NCBI RefSeq assembly: GCF_030272615.1
Contig: NC_081410.1
Span: forward strand, 120,714,640-120,778,639
Direction of reading: 5' to 3'
Length of the DNA stretch: 64,000 bases
Source: Cryptomeria japonica
Taxonomy: Eukaryota > Streptophyta > Pinopsida > Cupressales > Cupressaceae
Numbering within the stretch: position 1 is the stretch's first letter; the number at the start of each line of letters is the position of its first letter. Position numbers and translations under genes: made by a program. This document shows positions 21,479-33,025 of this stretch, piece after piece. A model generated the notes under the pieces. It was not told where the DNA came from and ran no database searches. It saw nothing but the letters and a program-made list of their open reading frames with translations.

Positions 21479-23235
21479 CCTTAGAGGGCTCCCTTTGTAT
21501 CAGTATTGTACCATTTTTGTATGATGATGTAGACACCTTTGGGTGATTGTAGCCATATGATTTTTTTGACATCATTGTATCATGACACTTTATATATATA
21601 TATATATATATGAGATGATTCATCTTTGCGGCAGCTATATGCATGCGTACCTATGTGATGAGATGTTCTTATGTGATGCTTATGATATGGATGCAAATAT
21701 GTATATGATGCAATGCAATATTTTTGTTCTTTTATGTTTTATATGTGTATGCCTGATGCAAATGTGAATGTATGTAATGCAGATGAATATGATAATGCAA
21801 ATGTAAATTGTGCTAATAGGTGTTGTGTGCAGGATGTGATGCAGTTGTGATATCTATATGTATGTATGAAATTCTTATATGTGGTAATGCAGGTGCAAAC
21901 TACATGAAATGCAAATATTTTTGGTGTGTCATTATACTCAGTCATGTGACAGCAGGCTATGTGGACTCAAGAAGGACGATGGAAGTCAATCAAGAAAGGG
22001 GGATGAAAGATAGAAGATATGAACGTGAAAGAGCTTCTTGTGCGTTATCATCATTGAGCTTTATTATGGCAAGTAGGTTATGACAATTGAGGCATATGTT
22101 CGACCCAGAAAGTCATTGTACCTGTTTGCATGGAGATAAGACAGTCTCAAACAAGGAATGCCCCAGTTCACACTAGACTCACAGTGTCCTCATATCCATG
22201 GACAAGTCATAGCATTACTAAAAGACAATCCACAGACAACAAATACAAATAGGTGACAATACCCCATCCTCGCCTTTCTAGTCAAAGACATCCTAGAGAT
22301 ATAATCTCTAGTCAGAGACATCTTGAAAAAGCTAAAAGACATGTCACCTAAAGATAAAATCAAAAGAAAACCAAGACTCGACATCAACATCCACTGTAGT
22401 CCTCAAGTTTAGTGTCTCTTGTCACTTGTATAAGTCTTATTTGATTGTGGTCACAATGTTTACTTTCACAAAAAGGATAGATAACACAGAACCATATGTT
22501 GTCTAAGTCTGTTGAAAGATTTGATTTTGTTAAAGCCCATTGTTGCTGCTGTGTCTCATCTGAAACTGATTGAATCCATGAAACTAATACTTTATTGCGA
22601 AGAAGATGAAACTTTATTACGGACTGGCGATGCAAATGTTGCTTTATTGCGGATTGTGCGCGAATAGACTGAAGGAAGCTGGAAGAAACTGTACTCCTCG
22701 AAACATATGATGTTTTTAGTTCCACACCCATCACTAAACGTAGGATTCACCGTAGCCACAGATAGGATTTGATTTATTATGGATGGAAAGGGAGTGAAAA
22801 GGGAGGTTTATTATGAATGGCTAACCAATCTTGGGTAGATAAATAACAAGCCATGATGGGAATGGGTAAGTTTATTATGGATGAATTGGTCGTGAGTGTG
22901 TGCAAAGTGAAAGGATGAAAGTGGATCCTGAAGGAGGGAGGAGCAATGTCTCTACGCATGGCGCTAGTGACCCAGTTTTCACCATGGTACTTGTCCAGGG
23001 CACCACCGAAGTGGTTTTCACTGTTGGACGAAACTATTTCTCTTTACTTTTTTCGATTTTTCAATGTTTTTTGTTTTTTTTGTTGTTACAAGGCGCCTGT
23101 TTGCCAGGTTTTCACCAAGTAACGATTTTTTTTGTTTTTATAATTTTTTTTGTATTTTTGAAATTTTTGATTTTTTTTTGTATTTTTAAAATTTTTTGAT
23201 TTTTTTGTATTTTTGAATTAGGATATTCCGAAGAG
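21479..23235. other. Convergent 3' intergenic region of the Tat element
   Basis: This is non-coding DNA between the stop of the antisense gene and the stop of integrase, so both transcripts would end or overlap here. It holds a (TA)n run at 21590-21611, short repeats GTCAGAGACATC (22275-22325) and TTTATTRYGGAT (22590-22885), and a T-rich tract (23036-23215) in which TTTTTTGTATTTTT recurs. Confidence 0.6.
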
Positions 23236-24660
23236 CTATGTGTAGAACCTGTGAAGGTGCATGCTGTTGATAGGATCCTCCAAAGGTTCACCTTCTGTAG
23301 TTGAGAGCTTATATGCCCCAGATCCATATGCTGCTGTAATGATGTAAGGACCAAGCCAATTTGGTTCGAACTTGCCCTTCTTCTCTCTGTCTTGCTAATT
23401 CTTGGGGTTTTCTCTGAGAACCAAGTCACCTACCTCAAATGTATGAGGCTTGACTTTGTGATTGTAGCTATGACTCATTCATTGTTAGTAAGCCTTGAGA
23501 TGATTAAAAGCAGTTTGTCTCTGTTCATCCAGCAGTTCAAGTTCTTGTAAGCGAGAGACCCTATAGTCTTCATCACTGATGATGTTTTGCAAAGAGACTC
23601 ATAAAGAGGGTAACTTGTCCTCAATAGGCAAGACGGATTCATTTCCATAGACAAGTGAATAGGGTGTAGCTCCTGTAGGTGTGTGAACACTTGTGCGATA
23701 GGCTCAAAGTGCAGGATTAAGTCGGATATGCCAATTACGGCCAGCGTCGTCGACTATCTTCTTAAGGATTTTAAGGATTGTTTTATTAGATGCCTCAGCT
23801 TGGCCATTACCTTGGGGGTAATATGGTGTGGAGAAATGATGGGAAATATGGAAGCGGTCACAGAGTTCACGAACATCCTGATTTTTTAAGGGACGCCCGT
23901 TATCAGTGATAATGGAAACAGGAATACCATATTGGCAAATGATATAGTTGAGGATGAACGTAGCAATCTATTTTCCAGTGACTTGTGTGAGAGGCACGAC
24001 TTCAATCCATTTGGTGAAATACTATGTGGCAGTGATAATGAATTTATGACCATTAGAAGAAGGAGGGTGAATCTTGCCTATGAGATCGAGTCCCCACTGA
24101 CAAAAGGGCCAAGGACACGCAAGTGGTTGTAGTTCTTGTGCTGACACATGTATGAGGTCTCCATGAATTTGACATTGCTTACATTTCTTGACAAACTGAT
24201 ATGAGTCTTTTTCCATATTTGGCCAGTAATATCTAGTCCTAATGAATTTTTTGGCCAAGGTAGGACCACTAGCATGTGGAACACATACCCCTTCATGAAC
24301 TTCACGTAACACAATCTGAGCTTCGTCGCTTTCTAAACATCTAAGAAGAGTGCCATCTAGACCTCACCGGTATAGGATATCGGCTAAAATGACATATCGA
24401 GAGGATTGGCAAATGAAGGTGCGATGTTGGTTATTTGATAAATTAGGAGGTAGGGTATTGTCGTGAAGGTATGTGAAGATGGAACCATATAACTGGGACT
24501 CGGGACCGACAACACATATCATCTCAGTAGGAGTGATCTCATATGAAGGAACCAAAAGGTTATCCACCAAGAACTCATAGCAGGTCTCATTTGGAGGTAG
24601 ATCGATCAGTGAAGCAATTGTAGCCACGACATCTGCGGCGCGATTTTGCTCTCTTGGTAT
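23236..24660 (-). pseudogene. Tat integrase
   Basis: Minus-strand frame 3 runs to TAG at 23238-23236. IPREQNRAADVV closes the upstream RNase H. The zinc-binding segment follows (REVHEGVCVPHASG...CKQCQ, about 24310-24165), then the catalytic core with WGLDLIGK (first Asp), SIITDNGRPLKN (second Asp, about 23905) and YYPQGNGQAEASNK (Glu, about 23810). A C-terminal SH3-like part ends in the sequence INSMHLHRFYT. Integrase joins cDNA ends to target DNA. Stops at 24364 (TGA), 24022 (TAG), near 23970 and further downstream break the frame, but there are no frameshifts. All three catalytic acids are present. Confidence 0.85.
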
Positions 24661-26302
24661 CTACTCAAAATCTATCTTTGTGAAGTGTTGTTTCAGGTCA
24701 TCCACCATTTGTTTGTAAGACATTAATTTTTCATCTTTTGTTTGGTAATCATCAGTTGCTTGATGGATGACAAGTTGAGAATCCCCAAAAACACGAAGTT
24801 CCTGGATCTTCCACTGAACTGCAATCCGTAATCCAGTTGTTAATGCCTCATATTTCACTATATTGTTAGTGCAAGGAAATGATAAGCGGTATGATTTTGG
24901 TATAGAGTCTCCTTGAGGAGTTATAAAGAGGATGCCAGCTCCTACCCCATGCTGTGTGTATGAGCCGTCAAAGTATAGTTGCCATGGCTTTGCATGTGAC
25001 ATTGTTAAAATGGATTCATCTGAAAATTCTGAACTTAGAGGAACATCATCAATTATGGGGGCATCTACTAATTGATCTGCGATGGCTTGTCCTTTTATTG
25101 CTTTTCTATCCACATACTCGATGTTGAATTTACTCAAGATCATTACCCATTTGGCTAGTCGCCCAGTAAGTGTTGCTTTATTGAGAAGGTGTTTCAACGG
25201 ATCTATCCTTGCAATCAACTTAGTCTTATGAGTAAGCATGTAATGTTGTAATTTCTGTGAAGCAAAGACCACGGTGAGACATGCATGCTCGATTGGTGTG
25301 TAGTTTAGCTCATATCCCACCAATGTGCGACTGATATAGTATACTGCCTTTTCCTTGCCCTCAGCCATTTGTTGTGCTAAGAGTGCCCCCAGTGCTATTG
25401 GAGTAGCTGAGATGTATAGTAACAGAGGCTGATCTGGAACTGGTGGCATCAAAACTGGCGGATTCAAAAGATAATCTTTGAGCGTCTGAAAAGCCTGTTG
25501 ACAGTTATCATCCCATTTGAATTTGATGTTTTTATGTAGCAAGTGCTGAAAAGGATTGCACTTATCTGCAAGTTGTGCTTTGAATCGCCTTATAGACTGG
25601 AGTCTCCCTTGTAAGGATCGAAGTTGACTGATATTTCTAGGCGGTTGCATCTCCAAGATGGCCTTGACTTTTGTTGGATCGGCTTCGATTCCTCTTTTGG
25701 ACAATGAATCCTAGGAGCTTCCCAGAGGTTACTCCAAAGACACATTTCTTGGGGTTTAATCTTACTTTGTACTTTTCTAACTAATCAAAGATGACTAAAA
25801 GTATGTCCAAATGTGTATCTATGTCTATTGATTTACCCAAGAGATCATCAACATAATCTTCTACCGTTATGTGCATGAGATCATGAAAGATAGTAGTTAT
25901 GGCTCTTTGATATGTAGCACCTACATTTTTTAGCCCAAAGGGCATGACATTCTAGCAGAAAGTTCCCCAAGGACAAGTGAATGATGTTTTGTATTGATCT
26001 TCGGGTGCGATCCTTATTTGATTATAACCAGAAAATCCATCCATCAATGATAACATTTCATGACCTGCTGTGAGATCAACAATCAAGTCAATATTTGGTA
26101 ATGGGAACTCATCCTTTGGACAAGATTTGTTGATGTCTCTGAAATCTATACATATTTTGATACTGCGATCTGGTTTACTGATAGGTACTAGATTAGAGAT
26201 CCATTCAGGATAATCAATTGGGCGTATGAATCCGACATCCAATAATTTCTCAAGTTTTGCTTTGACTACTAAGGCTACTTGTGGATGCATTTTTCTTAAT
26301 TT
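24661..26302 (-). pseudogene. Tat reverse transcriptase, RNase H and archaeal-type RNase H
   Basis: The RT starts with VALVVKAKLEKLLDVGFIRP (about 26270) and shows CIDFRDINKSCPKDEFPLP, MDGFSGYNQIRIAPED, VMPFGLKNVGATYQRA and the catalytic YVDD at 25855-25844. The first RNase H begins LLLYISATPIALGALLAQ (about 25430). A second, archaeal-type RNase H follows: QLYFDGSYTQHGVGAGILF (about 24980), NNIVKYEALTTGL and VFGDSQLVIHQ. This double RNase H marks the Tat group. A TAG sits at 25954-25952, and a 1-bp frameshift near 25700 moves the frame. The 347-codon stretch 25704-24661 is otherwise open. Confidence 0.9.
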
Positions 26303-29081
26303 CTATTTCACTGGCTTTGCCCCCGGTTTGACTGTCAAATGATGCATTACCAAATCCGGATCTAGTCCAGGCATATCAGCGTATGACCATGCAAAGTTGA
26401 TTTGTCGTTCTTTGAAGAAACTTATGAATTTTGACCTTTCAGACTCTGTCAATGATTGAGCCAGAAATATGTTGTGTGGAACCTCTTCTGTACCAATGTT
26501 TGTTTTGATAGTCTCCTCTACCAACATGGATGACTTTTCTTCATATGATGCTGGGAGAATGTCGAGCCTTCCATCTTTGGGTGCCTCAGAGAGGTTTTCA
26601 CCCTCAGATATGTCCTTTCTTTTTACTTTTTTGGGGTCAGACAGCGCCACAGTGTGGTTTTCGCCATAAGACCCTTGGTTTGTTTTTATTTTCACATTTT
26701 TGCGACTGGAAGGTTCGACACCCTCACCAAAATATGCCATGTTGTTGAGTTCTATAGTGTATCCTGGTTTATGGTCCCCAGGGGGGAAGATCATCCCGTA
26801 TGCCAAGATAGTCAATAACAACTTCATCATTTTGGAATGTGTCAAATTGTGCTGGTCCTTCATGATCCCAATCAATGAGTTGATGGTGAACAAGGGGAAG
26901 GCCTTTAATGTCTTCAAAGTTTGTGGGGCTAAGAGTGAAGATGCAGTTATATTCGAGTATGTCAAGGTAATTATCGAGGTCATCGATGGCACTCTCCTCA
27001 TCAGTTTCGATCGCGAGCGAATCCAAATTGTCATCACTAGTAGCGCATTCTGGGACAGGTGTTCTCATCCTATGTGATTTCAACCTAGAACCTTGAGACA
27101 AAGACTGTGTGGAATCCTCGCGGGTTGTTCCTTGACCAACTCTAAACTTTTTATAAAATTCCTCTTCTTCTCTGGGTTCATCTAGCTCTCTGAATGTCTC
27201 GGTGAGCTCGTAGTCACTGGAGGATTTGTTTGAACCCCATTCCCATTCGTTAGAGTCTGTGGAATAGTGATCCTCTTGTTGAATTTTGGCAGCTTTGATT
27301 TGTAATGCTTCTTCTGTCCTTTTAGTCTGGATCTTGGAAGTCAGGAAACCAAGTCCCTTCGAGCATTCCTTTTTGAAAGTCAATTCAGGTTGTAAAGGTT
27401 CAATGATACCTTCCTTTCATAACCCAAGAGGGCTTTTTCCATCATACCCGAATTTTTGTAGAATCTTGAAGCCTTTGCCATATTTGTCACAGGGTATATT
27501 GATGTGATCTTGTATGTCATTTTCAATATCTTTGTAGAGCATTTTGTATAAGTTTTCCTCTTCCAGTTTGCCCCATCTTTGAAAGGTAGTAGGGTCCCAT
27601 TTGAGTACCATGATGGCTACTTGCTTGTTAGGATGTGGTCTTCCATATTCTTTTGGGGAACTCATGACTTGTCGTAAGTACATGATCTGATTTAAAGTGT
27701 ATTCTCCCATGCCTTTGTCTTGAAATTTTCCTTTAAGCTCACCTTGCTTTGATGTCGAAGGTTTCAATGACTCAGGATCAATGTATGCCGAAGAAGGAAC
27801 AACTTCACGATTACTGGGAATTATGGTCTCAGTTTGCGATCTCAGGTTATTGCAATATATGAACGGATTAGGGTCACCGTTAACCGTTACTTCTACTCCA
27901 TTGTGAGGAAACTTAATGCATTGGTGATATGTCAATGGGAATGCCCTCATTTCATGAATCCAAGGACGTCCTAGCAATATATTATAAGTGAGATCTAGAT
28001 CCAAGACTTGACAAACCACATCCTTTGTAACTGGCCCAACTCTGAGAGGCAAGGTGACTGTGCCCTTGGATGAGCATTCTTCATCATCATATGCCTTGAC
28101 GGTGATTTGATTTGTTGAATTCACAGCTTTATCAGAATATTCCAATTGTTTAATCGTGCTCAATGTACAAATGTTTAGACCAGCTCCTCCATCTATCAGG
28201 ACTCGCTTTATTCGATGTTTGTGTAGGAAGGCTTCGATGTGTAAAGGTGCATTATGTGGCTGACTTACGGAGGCATCATCAGCTTCTATGAATGTAAGGG
28301 AGTGTGGAATGGATAGGTATCCCACCATGGCTTGAAACTGGTCCATGTTCAGATCAGTAGGAACAATAGTGTCTCTCAAGATTTTGTCAAGAATAGCTTT
28401 ATGAGCGGGGGATATGCGTAAGAGCTCAAGTATGGAGATGAGCGCGGGTGTCTTCCCTAACTGTTCTACAAGGTCATACTCAGGTTTGGTTGATGAAGAA
28501 GCGGTGTTTTTAGTTGAAGCACCTGGAAAAGTAATTTTACCTCGACGGGTTGTAACATGACATTCAGAAGTAGGTTCGGAAGAAGATCCAACACCTTTTA
28601 GGACAATCTTGGGTCTTTGAGTAGGATTCTCAAGGTTTTTGTCCTTGATGATAATAGTAGAGACATAATTGTCCATCGAGATGTGATTGATGGTTGAATC
28701 ATAGTTGTAAGGTGCTCTAGTATAGTTGGTTTGATCATCTGTGGCTTTAGCTTTTCCCTTGTCATGCTTTGGGAACGGTTCCTTAAACATCTCATGTTCT
28801 TGATTGGATGAGTGCCCTTCAATCTCAATGTCACCTCTATCAATGAGATCTTGTATGATGTTCTTCAGTCGATGATAATTTCCTGTCTTATGACCCTTGC
28901 TCTTATGAAATTCACAATACTCATCATCATTCCACCAATTTGGTTTAACCTTTGGTTCATATGGAGGAAAATCTGGAACTGTGATTACCTTGTTTGCCAC
29001 TAACTTTTTGAAGACTGACTCAAGTGGTTCTCCCAATGGAGTGTACTTCCTTTGTGATCTAGAAGTTGTTTGAGTATTCAC
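26303..29081 (-). pseudogene. Tat gag C-terminus, protease and linker to RT
   Basis: The open stretch 29081-27417 starts after a TAA that replaces a Gln-type codon in the same frame as gag. A His/Cys-rich knuckle YCEFHKSKGHKTGNYHRL (about 28915) has Tyr where the last Cys is expected. The retropepsin-like protease reads KRVLIDGGAGLNICTLS (about 28195) and LTYNILLGRPWIHEM (about 27965). A long acidic linker follows (27383-26769). After TGA 27419-27417 the same frame continues. At the G6 run 26781-26786 the reading frame changes, and the protein continues as KPGYTIELNNMAYFGEGVEP to TAG at 26303. Protease would process Gag-Pol. Confidence 0.82.
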
Positions 29082-30761
29082 TTAATTGTTTGTAGAACTT
29101 GATCTCGAAAAGATGAATTTGGGTCGCACTATATTGGCATCAACAACACCATCATTGACTGTGTTCTTATTTTTATTCCAAAATCTTGGCTTGTCTTTTC
29201 CTTTAAAGTCGTCTTTGTTCTCCTTAAATATCTTAATGACTCCTTGCTCAATTAGGACCTTTTCAGTTGCTAAGCCTTTTTCAATAATGTCCCTAAAGGT
29301 GGACAAACAAGCTTTCCTTAGATCATAGCCAATGTCTTTGTTAACGTTTTGTGTGAACATCTCTACCATTTGTTTTTGTGGAATTTCACAAGAGCATCTG
29401 CTAGCTAGATTCCTCCATCTTTGTAAAAATGATGCAAAAGAATCTCCCTCTTTTTGCTTGGTGTTGCATAAAGTAGTGACTGATATGTCTGTCTCTATAT
29501 TGTATGAGAAATGTTGAATAAATGCCTCTGCTAAGTCCCCCCATGACTTAATACCAGGTGGGAGTTGGGAGAACCATTCCATAGCTTGATCACCTAAGCT
29601 TTGTGGGAATAATCTCATCAAATATGTCTCTTCTGAAGCTACTTCAATGCAAACTGTGAAAAACCGTCTTATGTGTGCCTTAGAATCCCCTTTTCCTCTA
29701 TACTTATCAAATTTAGGCGTCACAAAGTGTGTAGGAAATGGAGGCATTGGAATGCTCTTGTCGAATGGATAAGGACATATGTCTCTCATTGTGTATGTTG
29801 GCTTTGGTGCATTTATGTCCTCCATTTTCTTTTGTAAGTCCCTGATTTGTTGCTCCAAATTGCTCTTAGGTGGAGATCGACTTCTTGGAGCATACCCCAT
29901 GTTTGAGGCACCAATTTGAGGAGGAGCTTGTTGCATATATGGATGATATTGATCATACACATGTTCATATGGAGGAGTTCTATAGTGATGCTGCATATAT
30001 GGACCACTTGGTATAGATTCATGTTGAGGAACACCATATCTATTTTGTGCATGTATACCATACTCTATAGGCATGTCATGTTCTAATGTGTTGCCCCCAA
30101 ATTTGACACGGGGTTTCCTTGTGTCCAAATTTTGAGCGTGCCTTTGAATATCCAATTGCTTTGGTGGTTGCTCCTTAGCATTTGTATGTGATTGAGCATA
30201 TCTTTCTGCATAAGACTTCCATAATGGTCTGCGAAGGTGAGTATCATATGCTTGACCATGTGTATGTGGGACCTCTGGTTTTTGAAGCAAAGATGATGGT
30301 GATTCAGGCACCGTATATGGTCCTCTATTTCTTCCACTATTAGGCCTCCTTTGATCCATGTTGGAGTGAGTTTGTTGCAAAGGTCGATTTTCCATTATTT
30401 GAGACATGTCAAAATCATGAGGTATCTTGGCTCCACTTTGTGCCATCATTTGTAAGAAGTACTGTCTATCCCTCCTCATTATTTCCTCAACCAATCAATT
30501 GAAATGGGGATTCATAATGGATTCTTCCACATCTATTGAATGTATTGAAAAGTTGTCCATATGGTCATTGTGTGTATCATTGTTGTTTGTAGTGTCCGTG
30601 TTCTCAACATTTGGAATGTTTCTATAGACATCCATGTCAGGTAATGTGTTATGATCAGTATTGAAGAAGACATCATTGTCATACTCATAGGAACTCATGT
30701 TTGCAGACTCTTGAGCCTCTTTAGTTTCTCTCCTAGATTTTTGAAGACGAGTTTCATCCAT
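29082..30761 (-). pseudogene. Tat gag
   Basis: ATG 30761 opens MDETRLQKSRRETKEAQ. A single TGA at 30497-30495, probably from an Arg CGA codon, interrupts the frame, which then continues to TAA at 29082. The retrotransposon gag (capsid) domain is clear: PQSLGDQAMEWFSQLPPGIK, WGDLAEAFIQHFSYN, EGDSFASFLQRWRNLASRC and FTQNVNKDIGYDLRKACLS (about 29620-29290). The N-terminal region is rich in Tyr, His and Pro (29800-30450). Gag would form the cytoplasmic particle that packages element RNA. Confidence 0.9.
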
Positions 30762-31251
30762 GAACTAGGTATTGACCAAGATGTGTGACACTAGATGAAA
30801 ATGGAAAAAGTATGGAAGACCAAGAGTTGGATGGAATGTAAATGAATCTAAGGTGTACTTGCAATGTCCAAAGTGTAAGACCAAGTATGTGTGTAGTAGA
30901 GTAGGTGTGACTTCCAAAGAGAGGATAGTTTCTCTTGATGAGGTAAGTTGACCTTGACTCTAAGTAAGACCAAATGAGACCCAAAGGTAAGAAACCTTGA
31001 TGAGGGACCACTTAGCAAAGTGTTGTTGTATGTAGTGTGTTGACAAAGTATGATGAGGACAAGCAAGTGACCTTTTGACTCAAGTTTAGACAAGTGTGAA
31101 TGTAAAGCAAGATGTGAAGCAATGATGGACTATGTGAGACCCAAAGACAGGTTGAATGCTAGATGAAACTTGGAGAAACAACCTAGGAAGCTCAAGAATT
31201 TCGAAACTGATTGCTTTTGTTTGCTGGATTGTAAAATTTTTGCAATTATGA

Positions 31252-31412
31252 ACACAGATGTGGTTTCCTGACACAGACGTGGCTCTGTTCAACACAGACG
31301 CGTTTCTAAGATTTTGATGAATGCACTGTTGATTCCGGGAACATAGACGCGTTTTTGCCCTACACAGACATGGTTAGATAGCACAGACGCGATTATGACA
31401 GACACAGACGCG
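31252..31412 (-). repeat. Phased ACACAGACGCG array, gag-proximal part of leader
   Basis: Seven copies lie at 31252, 31271, 31292, 31341, 31362, 31381 and 31402. Intervals are 19, 21, 49, 21, 19 and 21 bp. In gag sense the motif reads CGCGTCTGTGT, the same as in the antisense-gene intron. Confidence 0.88.
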
Positions 31413-31689
31413 TTTCTGTAAAATTTGTGCAATTTTTTCCAATCTGTGAAGTCATTTTGTTGTGACCAAATTTGACTGTTTGACTATTTTTTGTGACAAG
31501 AGGACACAGTGTTGATGAAGACTCAATGTTTGTAAGTGTCTAGACTCAAAAATGACTCCAATAAAAAGTGTGTTGTTTGATGTAAAAATGTTTTGCATAC
31601 ACTTGAAGACACAAAAGACACAATGTTTTGCTGTTTGATCTTGAATGTTAGAATGTTTAAAATAAGTCAAGTACAATTCTTATGGCTGG

Positions 31690-32235
31690 CCAAGACAATA
31701 GTTGTTGATCCCACATAGGGTTTTACCCTTGAGGCTACGCTATTCAGAGCGGATACTTAGATGCTTGACCTCATTGGCTCCACCCTCGACACTCACTTCT
31801 CAGGTCAGCCAAGCATCAGTCCCCACGAAAACTCCCCGTGGCAAACTTTGTATCTCTACTAAGAACCGTATGTGTGTGGGCCGCTACCAGAGGTCCGACC
31901 TCCTGCCCCAACAAGTAGAAGGATTTGGGCTTCTAAAACAAAAAGGTGCTAGTAAGGGCATCCGCTCGTGTGACCATACATGTGGCACTTTCAGCTCTGT
32001 AAATATAGAAGGCTCCCAGCCGGTAGGGGTTACGCCCTACAACTGATCAAATAAATTTGATCAAACGAGTTTATGGGGAGACATAGTGTCGGTATGAACT
32101 AATCAACACACGTTATCCATAGTTTTCACCATGAATACATTTGTTTATAGTGGTTCGGAAGAGGTGGGTTTTCCTCGCTACCACTTGGGTCGTTCTCTTC
32201 TCACTAGTAGTCCTAATGACCACACGGGAAGATAG
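31690..32235 (-). other. GC-richer, high-complexity block in the leader
   Basis: This block of about 550 bp stands out from the AT-rich leader. It contains short inverted matches such as GGGTTTTACCC and GGTAGGGGTTACGCCC. A 114-codon plus-strand frame crosses it but looks like chance. It could be a structured packaging or translation region; that is inference. Confidence 0.35.
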
Positions 32236-32641
32236 GCCCTCTAAAGATTAAACAAAAAGAGCCTATTGCTCAAGACACAAAAGACAATGATTCAATTTTA
32301 GTGCACCAATTGAAGTGTTTGCTAGTCTATGAAAACAAGGCACACAATAAAAATCCAAAAACCCTTGCCAAGGACCTGCAACAAAAGGTTGTTAGTAGTT
32401 TGGATTGTTTTAAATAATCACCCCTTCCTGCAAGCACACAAGTTAGGTAAATTTTAAACCCAAAAGACTTTGTGAAAATAGGGGCCTTCAACCAAACGTT
32501 TTGCTTTCAAGACAAGCTGCACCAATTTCGTTAGCTAGATCTGAAAATGTTAACACAAAATAAACCAGATCTGAAACCCTAAATGCAAAAAAAAAAACTC
32601 AAAACTGAATCATTTAAACTTCAAAATTTTGAAACTGGTGA

Positions 32642-32936
32642 ACACAGACGCACTTACCCTCAACACAGATGCGACTTATCGACGCAGATGCGGTTCTGTG
32701 GCGCAAACACGGTTCTGTGAGACACAGACGCGGCTATAAATCACAGACGTGGCTATAAAACATAGACGTGGCTATACAACACAAACACGGCTTAAACAAG
32801 CACAGACGCGACTTCAGGACATAAACGCAAGTTCCGAAGCCTGCAAAACAAAATATTGCCGATAACACAGACGCGATTTAAGTTGTCGCAGACGCGTCAG
32901 AAAATCAAAAACGCGATCCGAAAGTACGCAGATGCG
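32642..32936 (-). repeat. Phased ACACAGACGCG array, LTR-proximal part of leader
   Basis: About 14 copies start at 32642, 32663, 32682, 32701, 32722, 32741, 32760, 32779, 32800, 32819, 32865, 32885, 32903 and 32925. Spacing is 19-21 bp except for one double gap. Cores vary mainly by CpG decay (ACGCG to ATGCG, ACGTG, ACACG). The spacers are unrelated, apart from some GGCTATA after the core. Confidence 0.9.
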
Positions 32937-33004
32937 GAAATACCAAAAATGCTGTCGAAAACGTCTGATCTGCAACAAAGATGTTAAATATAAAAGGGAC
33001 AAGA

Positions 33005-33022
33005 GTCCCACCAGGCGTGCCA
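33005..33022 (-). promoter_or_regulatory. Primer-binding site of Tat element
   Basis: In element sense TGGCACGCCTGGTGGGAC starts 3 nt after the 5' LTR. A PBS must pair with the 3' end of a tRNA ending in CCA, and this 18-mer begins with the required TGG. I could not name the tRNA from memory with confidence. Confidence 0.75.
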
Positions 33023-33025
33023 AAA

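Larger units (their letters stand above)
30762..33004 (-). other. Long leader of the Tat element
   Basis: This is 2.2 kb of non-coding DNA between PBS and gag. It contains two motif arrays and a GC-richer block, each listed separately. Only chance reading frames are present. Such long leaders are common in Tat elements and may contain spliced or structured RNA. Confidence 0.7.

Noticed and set aside
23036-23215. Poly(A)/retrocopy tail
   Set aside because: The T-rich tract lies inside the Tat element next to the integrase stop and has regular TTTTTTGTATTTTT repeats. It is part of the element's 3' region.
31702-32046. Plus-strand 114-codon ORF in the Tat leader
   Set aside because: No domain, in antisense to the element, and probably open by chance because the block is GC-richer.
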